Origin: Betaproteobacteria bacterium
GTDB taxonomy: Bacteria > Pseudomonadota > Gammaproteobacteria > Burkholderiales > Methylophilaceae
Direction: 5' to 3'
Assembly (NCBI GenBank): GCA_016867975.1
Contig: VGIC01000007.1
Location: 1-64,000 of the forward strand
Length of the DNA: 64,000 nt
This document shows, piece by piece, positions 31,125-40,608 of the stretch. Positions within the stretch are counted from its first letter, which is position 1; every line of letters begins with the position of its first letter. The notes below the pieces were generated by a model. It was not told where the DNA came from. It saw only the letters and a list, made by a program, of their open reading frames with translations, and ran no database searches. A program made the translations under genes and the position numbers.

Positions 31125-32918
31125 TTATTTATCTTCGACACGCAAAATCGCCAAGAATGCTTCTTGCGGAATCTCGACATTACCCACCTGCTTCATGCGT
31201 TTTTTACCCTCTTTTTGCTTGTCCAGCAATTTACGCTTACGGGTAATATCGCCGCCGTAACATTTGGCCAGCACGTTTTTGCGCATGGCTTTCACTGTCT
31301 CTCTGGCGATGATATTTGCACCAATCGATGCCTGAATCGCAATATCGAACATCTGACGTGGAATCAGCTCACGCATTTTTGCCGCCACTTCACGTCCGCG
31401 ATAGACACTGCTAGCGCGATGCACAATCATGCTCAAGGCATCCACACGCTCACCATTGACCATAATGTCCAATTTCACCAGATCCGCAGCGCGAAACTCC
31501 AAGAACTCGTAGTCCATCGAAGCGTAGCCGCGCGATACTGATTTCAACTTATCAAAGAAGTCCAGCACCACTTCGTTCAATGGCATCTCGTAACTGAGCA
31601 TGACTTGACGCCCCATGTACTGCATATTGCGCTGAACACCTCGCTTGTTGTTACACAAAGTCATCACTGGGCCGACATAATCTTGGGGCATTAGCAGATT
31701 GACCACGATGATGGGCTCCCTCATTTCCTCTATGCGCGAGACTTCCGGCAGCCGCGATGGATTCTCAATCTGCACTACATCTCCGTTTTTCAGCAACAAC
31801 TCGTAAATCACCGTTGGCGCAGTGGTAATCAAGTCCATATCGTACTCGCGCTCTAGGCGTTCTTGTACGATCTCCATGTGCAGCAGCCCTAAGAAGCCAC
31901 ATCGAAAACCAAATCCCAGTGCCGTTGAGTTTTCAGCCTCAAACAACAAGGAGGCATCATTCAAACTCAATTTCTCAAGTGCGGTACGCAATGCCTCGAA
32001 CTGGCTGGACTCAACTGGATACAAGCCCGCAAACACCTGTGGTTTGACCTCTTTGAAGCCCGCCAAAGGTTCGGGCGCAGGCTTACTGGCCAAGGTCACG
32101 GTGTCGCCAACTTTAGCGGCTGCCAGCTCCTTGATACCGGAGATTACAAAACCGACTTCACCAGCTGACAAGGCAGATTTTGGTAGTGATTTTGGGGTAA
32201 ATACACCGACCTGCTCACACAGGTGTTCAGAGCCTGTCGCCATCAGGCGGATCTTATCTTTTGGCTTCAGCACGCCATCCATAACTCGCACTAGCATCAC
32301 TACTCCGACATAGTTATCGAACCACGCATCGATTACCAAAGCCTTGAGCGGTTTGGTCACATCCCCCACTGGAGGAGGAACCTTAGCAATCACCGCCTCT
32401 AGTACATCGCGCACACCTAAGCCTGTTTTGGCTGAACAGCGTACGGCATCCTGCGCCTCGATACCAATGACATCTTCGATCTCTTGGATGACGCGCTCAG
32501 GATCTGCTGATGGCAAATCGATCTTATTGAGTACCGCAGTCACTTCCACCCCTAGATCCAGTGCGGTATAGCAATTGGCCACACTTTGCGCCTCTACCCC
32601 CTGACTAGCGTCCACCACCAGCAATGCGCCTTCACAGGCAGACAACGAGCGACTCACCTCATAACTGAAGTCCACATGCCCTGGGGTGTCGATCAAGTTG
32701 AGGTTGTAAATCTCCCCATCATCTGCCTTGTACTGCAGCGCGGCCGTCTGCGCCTTAATGGTAATCCCACGCTCACGCTCAATATCCATCGAGTCAAGCA
32801 CTTGCGCTTCCATCTCGCGATCAGCCAAGCCTCCACAAAGCTGGATGATGCGATCAGCCAAAGTAGATTTGCCATGATCAATGTGGGCGATAATGGAAAA
32901 GTTGCGAATATTTTTCAT
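31125..32918 (-). CDS. lepA: Elongation factor 4 (LepA)
   Basis: A 597-residue translational GTPase that back-translocates ribosomes or helps initiation under stress. G motifs: AHIDHGKST (G1), [16 protein letters not shown] (G3) and [13 protein letters not shown] (G4). The C-terminal LepA-specific domain contains [20 protein letters not shown] and the basic tail [17 protein letters not shown] chose the ATG at 32918 ([16 protein letters not shown]); the longer frame adds an unconserved 20 residues. It lies downstream of mucD. Confidence 0.98.
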   Translation of the reverse strand: MKNIRNFSIIAHIDHGKSTLADRIIQLCGGLADREMEAQVLDSMDIERERGITIKAQTAALQYKADDGEIYNLNLIDTPGHVDFSYEVSRSLSACEGALLVVDASQGVEAQSVANCYTALDLGVEVTAVLNKIDLPSADPERVIQEIEDVIGIEAQDAVRCSAKTGLGVRDVLEAVIAKVPPPVGDVTKPLKALVIDAWFDNYVGVVMLVRVMDGVLKPKDKIRLMATGSEHLCEQVGVFTPKSLPKSALSAGEVGFVISGIKELAAAKVGDTVTLASKPAPEPLAGFKEVKPQVFAGLYPVESSQFEALRTALEKLSLNDASLLFEAENSTALGFGFRCGFLGLLHMEIVQERLEREYDMDLITTAPTVIYELLLKNGDVVQIENPSRLPEVSRIEEMREPIIVVNLLMPQDYVGPVMTLCNNKRGVQRNMQYMGRQVMLSYEMPLNEVVLDFFDKLKSVSRGYASMDYEFLEFRAADLVKLDIMVNGERVDALSMIVHRASSVYRGREVAAKMRELIPRQMFDIAIQASIGANIIARETVKAMRKNVLAKCYGGDITRKRKLLDKQKEGKKRMKQVGNVEIPQEAFLAILRVEDK

Positions 32919-32968
32919 GAGATCTGGTTGATTTCTAATTAACGACGACAAAGCAACAAGGTAACAAC

Positions 32969-32989
32969 AAGGGCGCACTAGGCGCCCTT
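32969..32989 (-). terminator. GC-rich hairpin between mucD and lepA
   Basis: AAGGGCGC at 32969-32976 pairs with GCGCCCTT at 32982-32989 around a five-base loop. There is no good U-run in either direction. It could be a weak or Rho-assisted terminator or an mRNA-stabilising structure between the rpoE-mucD block and lepA-lepB. Confidence 0.4.
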
Positions 32990-33066
32990 AAACATTGTCT
33001 TTGAACGGATGCGATTTTACAGCAAATTCATAGTATTAGCACCACTGATTACACGCTAACAAGATG

Positions 33067-34500
33067 TTACTTGCTTGCAGCCACTTTCACCGGCACATAA
33101 AGCGTGCTATCACCTCGCAACACCAGCAAGGCGACTGTCTTTCCCGCCGCAAAGCCAGCCAATAGCTTGTTGAACTGCTCAAGGCTTTGCACCTCGCTAT
33201 TGTTCATACCAAGCACCACATCACCGCGACGAACTCCAGCCTGTGCAGCAGCTCCCTGAGACTCAGCTACCAACAAACCGTTTCTGCCATTCAGCTTTTT
33301 CTTTTGTTGCGGTGACAGCTCTTTCAGAATCAAGCCCAAGCGATTGATCTCTACCTTTGCTGGGGATTTGCTCGCCTGCGTCACCTCAGTGCCATCCGAA
33401 GGCATTTCCCCCACACTGACATTCAGCGTTTTCTCAGACCCCTTGCGCAACACCTCAACCGGCACCACCTTGCCAGGCTTGCTTGCGCCAACGGCACGCG
33501 GCAGATCCGCCGAGGTCATGATGGGCTTGCCATCAAACTTCACGATCACATCCCCCGCCTCCAACCCGCCTTTTTCACTGGGACCACCTTTCTCAACCGC
33601 TGCCACCAATGCGCCGTTGGTATTCTTCATACCGAAGGAGTCAGCCAACTCCTTACTTATCTCCTGAATCACCACCCCTAACCAGCCACGCGTGATTTTT
33701 CCGCTAGATTTCAACTGATTGGTGACATCAAGTGCGACATCGATGGGAATACTAAAAGAGAGCCCCATGGAGCCTCCACTGCGACTGTAGATCTGCGAAT
33801 TGATGCCTACCACCTCTCCAGCCAAGTTGAACAAGGGACCGCCAGAATTACCCGGGTTGATCGCAACATCCGTTTGAATGAATGGCACATAATTCTCTTG
33901 TGGCAAGGCTCGCCCTTTGGCGCTGACAATACCAGCAGTCATGGTATTCTCAAGCCCGAATGGCGAGCCGATAGCGGCGACCCATTCGCCTACTTTCAAC
34001 TTACTGGGATCGCCTGTGGTAACTTTAGGTAAGCCATTGGCTTCAATCTTCACCAACGCGACATCGGTGCGCTTATCTGCACCGATGATTTTGGCTTTGA
34101 ATTCACGTTTATCGGAAAGCTTAACGATCACCTCATCCGCATCGGCCACCACATGGGCGTTGGTCAAAATATAGCCATCACTACTGATGATAAAACCAGA
34201 ACCTAAAGATTGATGTTTATATTCCGGCTGCGCTCCGCCATTTTGCCCGGGGAAACCAGGCCCCGGAAAGCCTGGAATGCCAAAGCGCTTAAAAAGCTCC
34301 TGCATCTGCTCATCTCCCTGAAGTCCAGGGAACGGCATCATGCCCTCTGCACGCATGTTCTGCGTGATGCTGATATTGACGACAGCAGGACCCTGTTTTT
34401 CTGCTAATTCAGTAAAATCCGGCAAATCTTTTGCATAAACGTCCAAATGCGCAGCAGAAACCATGCTAAAAGCAACTGCCGCAACCCAATTTCTTATCAT
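33067..34500 (-). CDS. mucD: Periplasmic serine protease, DegP/MucD-like
   Basis: A 477-residue DegQ/DegP-type protease and chaperone for misfolded envelope proteins. An N-terminal signal peptide (about residues 1-23, ending VYA) precedes the trypsin-like domain with catalytic His in TNAHVVADADEV, Asp in DKRTDVALVKIEA and Ser in NPGNSGGPLFN. Two PDZ domains follow (about 265-355 and 385-470). It is in the rpoE-rseA-mucB-rseC-mucD order found in Betaproteobacteria and Pseudomonas, so it is likely part of the sigma-E regulon. Confidence 0.95.
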   Translation of the reverse strand: MIRNWVAAVAFSMVSAAHLDVYAKDLPDFTELAEKQGPAVVNISITQNMRAEGMMPFPGLQGDEQMQELFKRFGIPGFPGPGFPGQNGGAQPEYKHQSLGSGFIISSDGYILTNAHVVADADEVIVKLSDKREFKAKIIGADKRTDVALVKIEANGLPKVTTGDPSKLKVGEWVAAIGSPFGLENTMTAGIVSAKGRALPQENYVPFIQTDVAINPGNSGGPLFNLAGEVVGINSQIYSRSGGSMGLSFSIPIDVALDVTNQLKSSGKITRGWLGVVIQEISKELADSFGMKNTNGALVAAVEKGGPSEKGGLEAGDVIVKFDGKPIMTSADLPRAVGASKPGKVVPVEVLRKGSEKTLNVSVGEMPSDGTEVTQASKSPAKVEINRLGLILKELSPQQKKKLNGRNGLLVAESQGAAAQAGVRRGDVVLGMNNSEVQSLEQFNKLLAGFAAGKTVALLVLRGDSTLYVPVKVAASK

Positions 34501-34534
34501 TAATTCACTCCTCTAAATATAGCGATGACTTTCA

Positions 34535-35017
34535 TCACTTAAAATCCACCACGTCAACCCTCGCCGCCCGCTTGCAAGTGCCATCCTCATCTGCTTGACG
34601 CAAGATGACCGCATAACTGCTTACACTTGCAGATGCAACACTCAAAAGACGTTTGACCAGCGCAAACGCCAAAAACAAACCCGCCAACGCCGCCAGCAAC
34701 ACCCAATATTCCTGATCAAAAAGGGCTTCGGCTAACACTGCACTCAACAACATACCAAGTAGCGGAATGCCATAGAGATAGAACACTGTCTTGAGGAAAA
34801 CATGCTCATCAATGCCTACGACTACGGCATCACCCACCGCCGCATGAATGTCATTTTTTGCCGTCAGAGTCTGCGACTTATGACCCAGCAACTTTCCCCA
34901 AGTTGCATTGCCACAGCCCCGTTTTTGCCCACAGAGTCCGCACGCCGTGCGGCGCTCTATTTCAAGCACGGCGAAATCCTCTTTTTTTTGGGTAACAATT
35001 GCGTATTGCTCGATCAT
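34535..35017 (-). CDS. rseC: RseC/MucC-type positive regulator of sigma-E
   Basis: A 160-residue inner-membrane protein. The cysteine-rich N-terminal domain (TACGLCGQKRGCGNATWGK, residues 25-43) is typical of RseC. Two membrane helices follow at about residues 73-93 and 99-119. RseC has also been linked to reducing SoxR in E. coli. It lies between mucB and mucD. Confidence 0.9.
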   Translation of the reverse strand: MIEQYAIVTQKKEDFAVLEIERRTACGLCGQKRGCGNATWGKLLGHKSQTLTAKNDIHAAVGDAVVVGIDEHVFLKTVFYLYGIPLLGMLLSAVLAEALFDQEYWVLLAALAGLFLAFALVKRLLSVASASVSSYAVILRQADEDGTCKRAARVDVVDFK

Positions 35018-35048
35018 GATATTGGAATCCGTGATGGGCTAAAATGGG

Positions 35049-36047
35049 CTACTTGTTGAATACGATAGCATTGGCAATCTGCACAACAGTCGCCTCCGGC
35101 ACCTCACCCAATACTGTTACCAAGTAGCCTTGATGGGCACTCGCATAGAAACTGGTGCTTCCATTGGTATTCAATACGTTTTGTACTTTAACGCCTTTCG
35201 GCACGGTTTCAATAAACAAAGAAACCGAGGCCAAACCATCGGAAAAGATGACATGTGTGACCAGAGCTGACTTACCCTGCACTAGGCGCACAACCTGATC
35301 AACCTTACGGTAGCCTGCTGGCAACTCTTTGATTGTCCAATGACTGGTCTCACCACGCCCAGTCACAAGCTGTTCAGATTTTTCCATCTCATAACGCTTA
35401 CTGTGATCAATACTGGGTCTAAACCAGTCTAGCGCCACCACGTCCAGCTTGGAAAAGTGATTAAACGCAAACATTTCCATGATTTCATCGCGCTGATTGA
35501 GCATAACCGACTTCAACAACAAAGCAGACTCGGTATCCACCCAAAATTGATACCGATAACGCAAACCATCTTTGGGATTTAATTGCAGGACTTGCGCCTG
35601 ACGGCCAGCCACACGCTCTAAGGGGCCTGTCTGTAAAATGTAACTGTTTTTGATCACATCCAGATTGGCCGGCAACATGGCGGGAAACATGTTCTGACCA
35701 CGACGCTTCTCGATCATGATTTTTTCATTTTTCGGGTTATAGATCACTAAGTCACCACTCTGACTTAGCATCTCTCTCGGGGCGCCATCCAGTACTAGAC
35801 TTCGGGAAAACTCACTCTGCCCATCAAAATGATGGGTGATCTGCACCGACTTGGTCTGATGTGCAGTCTGACAAATAAAAACGCCCTGATAGCTTAATGT
35901 TCTGGCTGCAACCGCCGACTTTTGCAACAAAGCCCAGGCATCCGCTGCTTCTGTTGCGTACACCTCCACACTGCACACCGACAAAGTGACCATCAAGAGC
36001 ATACACAACAATCCGCCACCCCATCTGGACAAGCCTATCAACATCAT
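35049..36047 (-). CDS. mucB: Sigma-E regulator MucB/RseB
   Basis: A 332-residue periplasmic protein with an N-terminal signal/anchor segment (about residues 7-30, ending EVYA). The N-terminal LolA-like lipid-binding domain (SYQGVFICQTAHQTKSVQITHHFDG) and the C-terminal MucB domain (ETSHWTIKELPAGYRKVDQVVRLVQG) are visible. It shields RseA from DegS cleavage and senses misfolded outer-membrane components. It starts four bases after rseA. Confidence 0.93.
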   Translation of the reverse strand: MMLIGLSRWGGGLLCMLLMVTLSVCSVEVYATEAADAWALLQKSAVAARTLSYQGVFICQTAHQTKSVQITHHFDGQSEFSRSLVLDGAPREMLSQSGDLVIYNPKNEKIMIEKRRGQNMFPAMLPANLDVIKNSYILQTGPLERVAGRQAQVLQLNPKDGLRYRYQFWVDTESALLLKSVMLNQRDEIMEMFAFNHFSKLDVVALDWFRPSIDHSKRYEMEKSEQLVTGRGETSHWTIKELPAGYRKVDQVVRLVQGKSALVTHVIFSDGLASVSLFIETVPKGVKVQNVLNTNGSTSFYASAHQGYLVTVLGEVPEATVVQIANAIVFNK

Positions 36048-36051
36048 CCGA

Positions 36052-36555
36052 TCACTCCGCGTAGCTGACTGTCTGCACGTAGTAGGAACTAGCCGAAGGA
36101 GCGAGTGTATGGTGCGCTGCCAAATACTCTGACGGAATCGGCTGTGTCAAAACCACTGTTTCTGGAACAACTCCCCGCATAGCCGAACTTACGGCGAATC
36201 CGTCAGTAGAGTTTACATACTGATCCATCGCCATCCAACCAACCAACATAATCGCAGCAACCGATGCCGCCATCGACCATACTCTTGGCATTTTTTCTTT
36301 AAATTCAATCAGTTTGCTTGATTTTTCCTGATGAGCGCTGGGAGCTAGGACTGTGGGCTCCAGCTCAAGCTTATTCATCAAGTTCTGTTTAAAATCGGAA
36401 CTGAGACTTACTGAACCCCGCATGGCATCACCAATCAGATGATATCGCCCCCACGCCTCAACATTCTGCCGACTCGATTGCCAGTTACTCATCACCCGCA
36501 TCACCTCCTCATGCGATAGCTCATCGTCAATTAAGGCCGATATTTGTTCTGTCAT
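36052..36555 (-). CDS. rseA: Anti-sigma-E factor RseA/MucA
   Basis: A 167-residue single-span membrane protein that holds sigma-E inactive. The cytoplasmic N-terminal domain (ISALIDDELSHEEVMRVMSNW...GRYHLIGDAMRG) binds the sigma factor. A membrane segment lies at about residues 90-110 (VWSMAASVAAIMLVGWMAM). The C-terminal 50 residues are periplasmic. Similarity within the family is low outside the N-terminus. It follows rpoE by 39 bp. Confidence 0.92.
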   Translation of the reverse strand: MTEQISALIDDELSHEEVMRVMSNWQSSRQNVEAWGRYHLIGDAMRGSVSLSSDFKQNLMNKLELEPTVLAPSAHQEKSSKLIEFKEKMPRVWSMAASVAAIMLVGWMAMDQYVNSTDGFAVSSAMRGVVPETVVLTQPIPSEYLAAHHTLAPSASSYYVQTVSYAE

Positions 36556-36594
36556 TTCTCACTCCTCATTACCTTCACTTCTCGCCCTTCAACC

Positions 36595-37203
36595 TCACCA
36601 GCGCTTATTTTCCGGCGTGTCCAACAGTGGTCTCAATTTTTGAGCGATTGCTTCACGCGCCCTAAAAATCCGTGACCTTACCGTGCCTATCGGGCAGTTC
36701 ATGATGGTTGCGATTTCCTCATAACTTAACCCTTCTATCTCACGCAAAGTAATGGCTTCACGTAGCTCCGCGGGCAGATCTGCCACGGTATCATTCACCG
36801 TTTTGGCAATTTCTTTAGTCATCATGCTGGATTCAGGCGTATCTATGGTGCGCAACTCATCGCCAGACTCAAAATGCTCGGCATCTTCAATCTCAATGTC
36901 GGTACTCACAGTGGGTCTGCGACCTAAGGCGATAAGATGGTTCTTAGCGCTATTGATACCGATACGATAGAGCCAAGTATAAAAAGCACTGTCTCCACGA
37001 AAGTTTGGCAATGCCCGATATGCCTTAATAAAGGCTTCCTGCACCACATCTTCGATCTCGGACTGATCGCGCACCATCCGCGACACCAATCTGGCTAATT
37101 TTCTCTGATATTTATCGACCAGCAATCCGAAAGCACGCTTATCGCCGCGTTGCGCGCGTAACACGAGCTCCTGATCAATCTCTCGACTACCTGCGATGGT
37201 CAT
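36595..37203 (-). CDS. rpoE: Envelope-stress sigma factor RpoE/AlgU
   Basis: A 202-residue ECF sigma factor. Region 2 (DKRAFGLLVDKYQRKLARLVSRMV, DVVQEAFIKAYRALPNFRGDSAFYTWLYRI) and region 4 (LPAELREAITLREIEGLSYEEIATIMNCPIGTVRSRI) are complete. I chose the ATG at 37203 because it gives family length. The frame is open much further: an ATG at 37347 with AAGGA seven bases upstream would add 48 residues (MIEANKIERAAQIRYIQPSR...). That extension is either a translated leader or a genuine N-terminal tail. It is divergent from nadB, as in E. coli. Confidence 0.93.
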   Translation of the reverse strand: MTIAGSREIDQELVLRAQRGDKRAFGLLVDKYQRKLARLVSRMVRDQSEIEDVVQEAFIKAYRALPNFRGDSAFYTWLYRIGINSAKNHLIALGRRPTVSTDIEIEDAEHFESGDELRTIDTPESSMMTKEIAKTVNDTVADLPAELREAITLREIEGLSYEEIATIMNCPIGTVRSRIFRAREAIAQKLRPLLDTPENKRW

Positions 37204-37426
37204 ATCACCCACCGCAACCGTGGGTTGCTTAGGCTCGCTCGGGCCGAACTGTGACTGTGAATCCGCATGAGTGTTAGTATACCCCCAGCGCGAGGGTTGA
37301 ATATAACGAATTTGTGCCGCCCTCTCGATTTTATTGGCTTCTATCATCGAATGATCCTTATGTTGATTACCACTATCAATCCCGCATGGCGTGCTTGATA
37401 TTGTATGTTTACGCTTGCCTTTTACA

Positions 37427-37454
37427 CTGACCAAGTTACACTCACGTTAGTTCC
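37427..37454 (-). promoter_or_regulatory. Candidate sigma-E promoter for rpoE
   Basis: On the minus strand GGAACTA, a spacer of 17 bases and TCAGTG resemble the E. coli sigma-E consensus GGAACTT-N16-TCTGA. It lies about 80 bases before the ATG at 37347 and 224 bases before the ATG at 37203, in the intergenic space shared with nadB. The -10 match is partial, so this is a candidate only. Autoregulation of rpoE is established in E. coli. Confidence 0.45.
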
Positions 37455-37496
37455 ATCCATGGTAGACTCACTCACGAGGAAATATTTACTACACCT

Positions 37497-39143
37497 ATGC
37501 GGCAATTTGACGTTCTCATCATCGGTAGCGGTCTTGCTGGGCTATCGCTGGCTTTGCGCACTGCAACCAACAAAAAAATCTGCTTGATCAGCAAACGTAG
37601 AATCAATGATTCTGCCAGCAACTGGGCCCAAGGCGGCATCGCCGCAGTACTTAACGATGACGACTCCATCGATGCACATATTCAAGATACACTGGTTGCG
37701 GGGGCGGGCTTATGTGATGGCGCAGTCACACGAAAAGTGGTCGAGCACGGCAAAGAAACCATCGACTGGCTGATCGAACAGGGGGTTGGTTTTACCAGAG
37801 AGCAGGACGACAGCGGCTATCACCTCACCCGAGAAGGCGGGCACAGCCATCGCCGCGTCATCCACTCCGCAGACGCCACCGGGCATGCAGTACAGACCAC
37901 CCTAGCAGAAAAAGTCAGGCAACACCCGAATATCACCCTGCTCGAGAATCATATCGCTGTCGATCTGATTACTACGAAAAAGGTCAAGGACTATGACGTT
38001 GAGCTGTTCAATAGCAACACCTGCCTGGGTGCCTATGTGCTCGACAACACTACAGGCAAGGTCATCACAATTGGTGCTCAACATACCGTGCTAGCCACTG
38101 GCGGAGCTGGCAAAGTTTACCTCTACACCACAAATCCGGACATCAGCACTGGCGACGGTATTGCCATGGCTTGGCGCGCTGGTTGCAGGGTCGCTAACAT
38201 GGAGTTCATACAATTCCACCCCACCTGTCTGTTTCACCCGCATGCAAAGACCTTTCTAATCTCCGAAATCGTGCGTGGCGAAGGCGGTTTGCTCAAATTG
38301 CCTGACGGCACCCGCTTTATGCCTGACCATGACCCACGAGAAGAGCTTTCCCCACGCGACGTGGTAGCACGAGCGATTGACTTTGAAATCAAGAAGCGTG
38401 GTATCGACTGTGTTTATCTGGACATCAGCCACAAACCGCTTGAGTTCATCCAGGGGCATTTCCCCAACATTTATCGACGTTGCCTGCAACTAGGCATTGA
38501 CATCAGCAAAGAGCAGATCCCTGTCGTACCAGCCGCCCACTACACCTGTGGCGGAGTTATGACGGATGAATCAGGCCATACCGATATCAATAACCTGTAC
38601 GCCATCGGCGAAACCGCCTGTACCGGCCTGCACGGTGCGAACCGCCTTGCCAGCAACTCCTTGCTGGAATGCTTGGTATTTGGTCAGGCTGCAGCAAAAG
38701 ATATTCTCGCCCAACCCGACAGACCCACCCCTAAGCTACCCGACTGGGATGAAAGCCGCGTGACCGATGCCGATGAAGAAGTGCTCATCGCACACACATG
38801 GGATGAACTGCGCAGATTTATGTGGAATTATGTGGGCATCGTTCGCACCGATAAACGCCTGAGCCGCGCATTACACCGTATTCACATGTTGCGCGATGAA
38901 GTGCATGAGTTCTACAGCAACTTCAAAGTCAGCAATGATTTAATTGAGTTACGCAACCTGCTACAAGTGGCTGAACTGATCGTAAAAAGTGCCATGGCGC
39001 GCAAAGAAAGTCGCGGCCTGCATTACAGCAAAGACCATCCACATACCGAGACAGAAGCGGTGCCAACCGTCCTTGAACCCTCCAACTATTACAGCCTGCT
39101 GGATAGTGAGCACGGGCACCCCACCCCCACTAAACAGGGCTAG
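37497..39143 (+). CDS. nadB: L-aspartate oxidase
   Basis: A 548-residue FAD enzyme that oxidises aspartate to iminoaspartate, the first step of NAD synthesis. The dinucleotide-binding motif [15 protein letters not shown] is at residue 6. [20 protein letters not shown] and [10 protein letters not shown] belong to the fumarate-reductase-like active site. The C-terminal helical domain carries [15 protein letters not shown]. It is divergent from rpoE, as in E. coli; nadA and nadC are not in this window. Confidence 0.97.
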   Translation: MRQFDVLIIGSGLAGLSLALRTATNKKICLISKRRINDSASNWAQGGIAAVLNDDDSIDAHIQDTLVAGAGLCDGAVTRKVVEHGKETIDWLIEQGVGFTREQDDSGYHLTREGGHSHRRVIHSADATGHAVQTTLAEKVRQHPNITLLENHIAVDLITTKKVKDYDVELFNSNTCLGAYVLDNTTGKVITIGAQHTVLATGGAGKVYLYTTNPDISTGDGIAMAWRAGCRVANMEFIQFHPTCLFHPHAKTFLISEIVRGEGGLLKLPDGTRFMPDHDPREELSPRDVVARAIDFEIKKRGIDCVYLDISHKPLEFIQGHFPNIYRRCLQLGIDISKEQIPVVPAAHYTCGGVMTDESGHTDINNLYAIGETACTGLHGANRLASNSLLECLVFGQAAAKDILAQPDRPTPKLPDWDESRVTDADEEVLIAHTWDELRRFMWNYVGIVRTDKRLSRALHRIHMLRDEVHEFYSNFKVSNDLIELRNLLQVAELIVKSAMARKESRGLHYSKDHPHTETEAVPTVLEPSNYYSLLDSEHGHPTPTKQG

Positions 39144-39231
39144 TGCATTCATTCAAGCTTAAAGAGCGCAAGAATCCCTGACCGCCATTACAGAGTGATT
39201 CTGTTTTGCGATATCAACACACTATTCGACA

Positions 39232-39603
39232 TTAGTTCGCCTGACTAGTCTGCGTTTTGTAATACTCACGTACCGCTGTCATATCAAAATCACGCGCCCA
39301 TTGGATGATCGCATCAAAAGCTGGCGCGCCAATCTCCCCTACCTGCGCATGAATTCCCGCTTGTTCACGAATCACCAGGATACCTGGAACCTGATTCACT
39401 TCAAAATATTCAGCGATTTCAGGGTTGAGTTCAGTATTGACCATGCCAAACAAAATATCAGGGTTTTTCTCAGCGGCAGCCTCAAAAGTCGGTGAAAATG
39501 CAACGCATGGATCACACCATGGCGCCCAGAAATCAACAATCACAAAAGCATTGTTTTCGATTGTTTCTTTAAAATTTTGTTTATTGAGTGAAACGACTGC
39601 CAT
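39232..39603 (-). CDS. Thioredoxin-family protein with CDPC active site
   Basis: A 123-residue thioredoxin fold: FVIVDFWAPWCDPC at residues 20-33, cis-proline in NQVPGILVIRE near residue 76. The usual WCGPC is WCDPC here. The C-terminus extends about 15 residues past the common fold (DFDMTAVREYYKTQTSQAN). No signal peptide is visible, so it is probably cytoplasmic. A MITE-like repeat ends 28 bp upstream of its start codon; the ribosome-binding site TAGGATG lies between them. Its partner reductase cannot be inferred. Confidence 0.87.
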   Translation of the reverse strand: MAVVSLNKQNFKETIENNAFVIVDFWAPWCDPCVAFSPTFEAAAEKNPDILFGMVNTELNPEIAEYFEVNQVPGILVIREQAGIHAQVGEIGAPAFDAIIQWARDFDMTAVREYYKTQTSQAN

Positions 39604-39630
39604 GATGACATCCTAAAATTAATAATTAAC

Positions 39631-39721
39631 GGGCACTTCTACAAATATATTTTTTGCGAGCATCAGCTTCGCTGATTGCCTGCTTTCATCGCTTGAGCAT
39701 CTGAATTTATAGAATGCGCCC
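39631..39721. mobile_element. MITE-like repeat, copy 3 (91 bp, flanked by TTAAC duplication)
   Basis: The clearest copy. Left end GGGCACTTCTACAAATATAT, right end (inverted) GGGCGCATTCTATAAATTCA. The centre is the palindrome ATCAGCTTCGCTGAT followed by TGCCTGCTTTCATCGCTTGAGC. The immediately flanking five bases are TTAAC on both sides (39626-39630 and 39722-39726), as expected for a target-site duplication. It is non-coding and too short for a transposase, so mobility would need a trans-acting enzyme. Confidence 0.85.
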
Positions 39722-39792
39722 TTAACGTTAGGTTAAGAGTTTAGCAGAGCTCGCTCATTAAGTTAAGACACATTTCCACTTTAGAGCCCTTC

Positions 39793-40392
39793 CTAAACTA
39801 CCGGTTGATTCCAACGATTGGCAAAAAACAGCTCAGACAAAGGCTTTCTCACACGCTCAACAGTCTCTCTCGCCAACACATCGCCTTCTAGGGTTGCAAT
39901 ATCCGCTGGGTAACCAACCGATATCATTGCCATCAAAGTGTACTGCTCTGGGATATTAAAGGTAGAACGTACTTTGTCTGAGTCAAAACCACCCATCTGA
40001 TGTGCCATTAACCCCATACTGAATGCCTGCAAACATAGATTTTCTGCAGCTGCGCCCGTATCATACTGTGCAAAACGATTAGGCTTTTGGTTATGCCTAA
40101 ATAGCGTATCCGCGCACACCAATAAGAGTAATGGTGCATCTTTTGCCCAAGCCTGATTACCTGGCACTAGACAATAAAACGCTTGCTGCCAACTTGCCGC
40201 GTCTGTGTTTTTATTCCAAACGACAAAACGCCAAGGCTGATCACCAAAGCAAGAAGGTGCCCATCTTGCCGCCTCAAGTAGTGCAATCACCTGATCTTGA
40301 CTAACACTCTTTGTAGCATCATAAGCACGCCCGCTCCAGCGAGCTGCAATAGTCACATCAATGGGTACTTGGGTAATTGCAGGTTTATGCAT
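39793..40392 (-). CDS. Nitroreductase-family FMN oxidoreductase
   Basis: A 199-residue protein of the nitroreductase fold. FMN-contact segments are visible: ARWSGRAYDATKSVSQDQVIALLEAARWAPSCFGDQPWRFVVW at residues 16-58 and the later MGLMAHQMGGFDSDKVRSTFNIPEQYTLMAMISVGYPAD near residues 128-166. Substrate is unknown; such enzymes reduce nitroaromatics, quinones or enones in vitro. It lies 189 bp from the thioredoxin-like gene and is probably a separate unit. Confidence 0.88.
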   Translation of the reverse strand: MHKPAITQVPIDVTIAARWSGRAYDATKSVSQDQVIALLEAARWAPSCFGDQPWRFVVWNKNTDAASWQQAFYCLVPGNQAWAKDAPLLLLVCADTLFRHNQKPNRFAQYDTGAAAENLCLQAFSMGLMAHQMGGFDSDKVRSTFNIPEQYTLMAMISVGYPADIATLEGDVLARETVERVRKPLSELFFANRWNQPVV

Positions 40393-40501
40393 AATAGTTA
40401 CGCTTTGATAATGAATTTTTGAATTTTTCTGATACTGATATATCAGCCAATTTTAAGACTCTGTTGAAAACACATAATAATCTCAATCTTGGTCGTTAAA
40501 A

Positions 40502-40536
40502 AATATCCCCGTAAACAATTTGCCTACGGGGATATT
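40502..40536 (-). terminator. Intrinsic terminator downstream of nrdJb
   Basis: On the minus strand AATATCCCCGTA (40536-40525) pairs with TACGGGGATATT (40513-40502), a 12-bp stem with an 11-base loop, followed by TTTAAC. It lies about 70 bases after the nrdJb stop codon and ends the ribonucleotide reductase transcript. Confidence 0.8.
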
Positions 40537-40608
40537 CACTTGCAACTTATGTGGTCAAAACTTGCAGCTTATGGTGTAACCCACACAATTTGTTGGTAAG
40601 ATTGTTGC

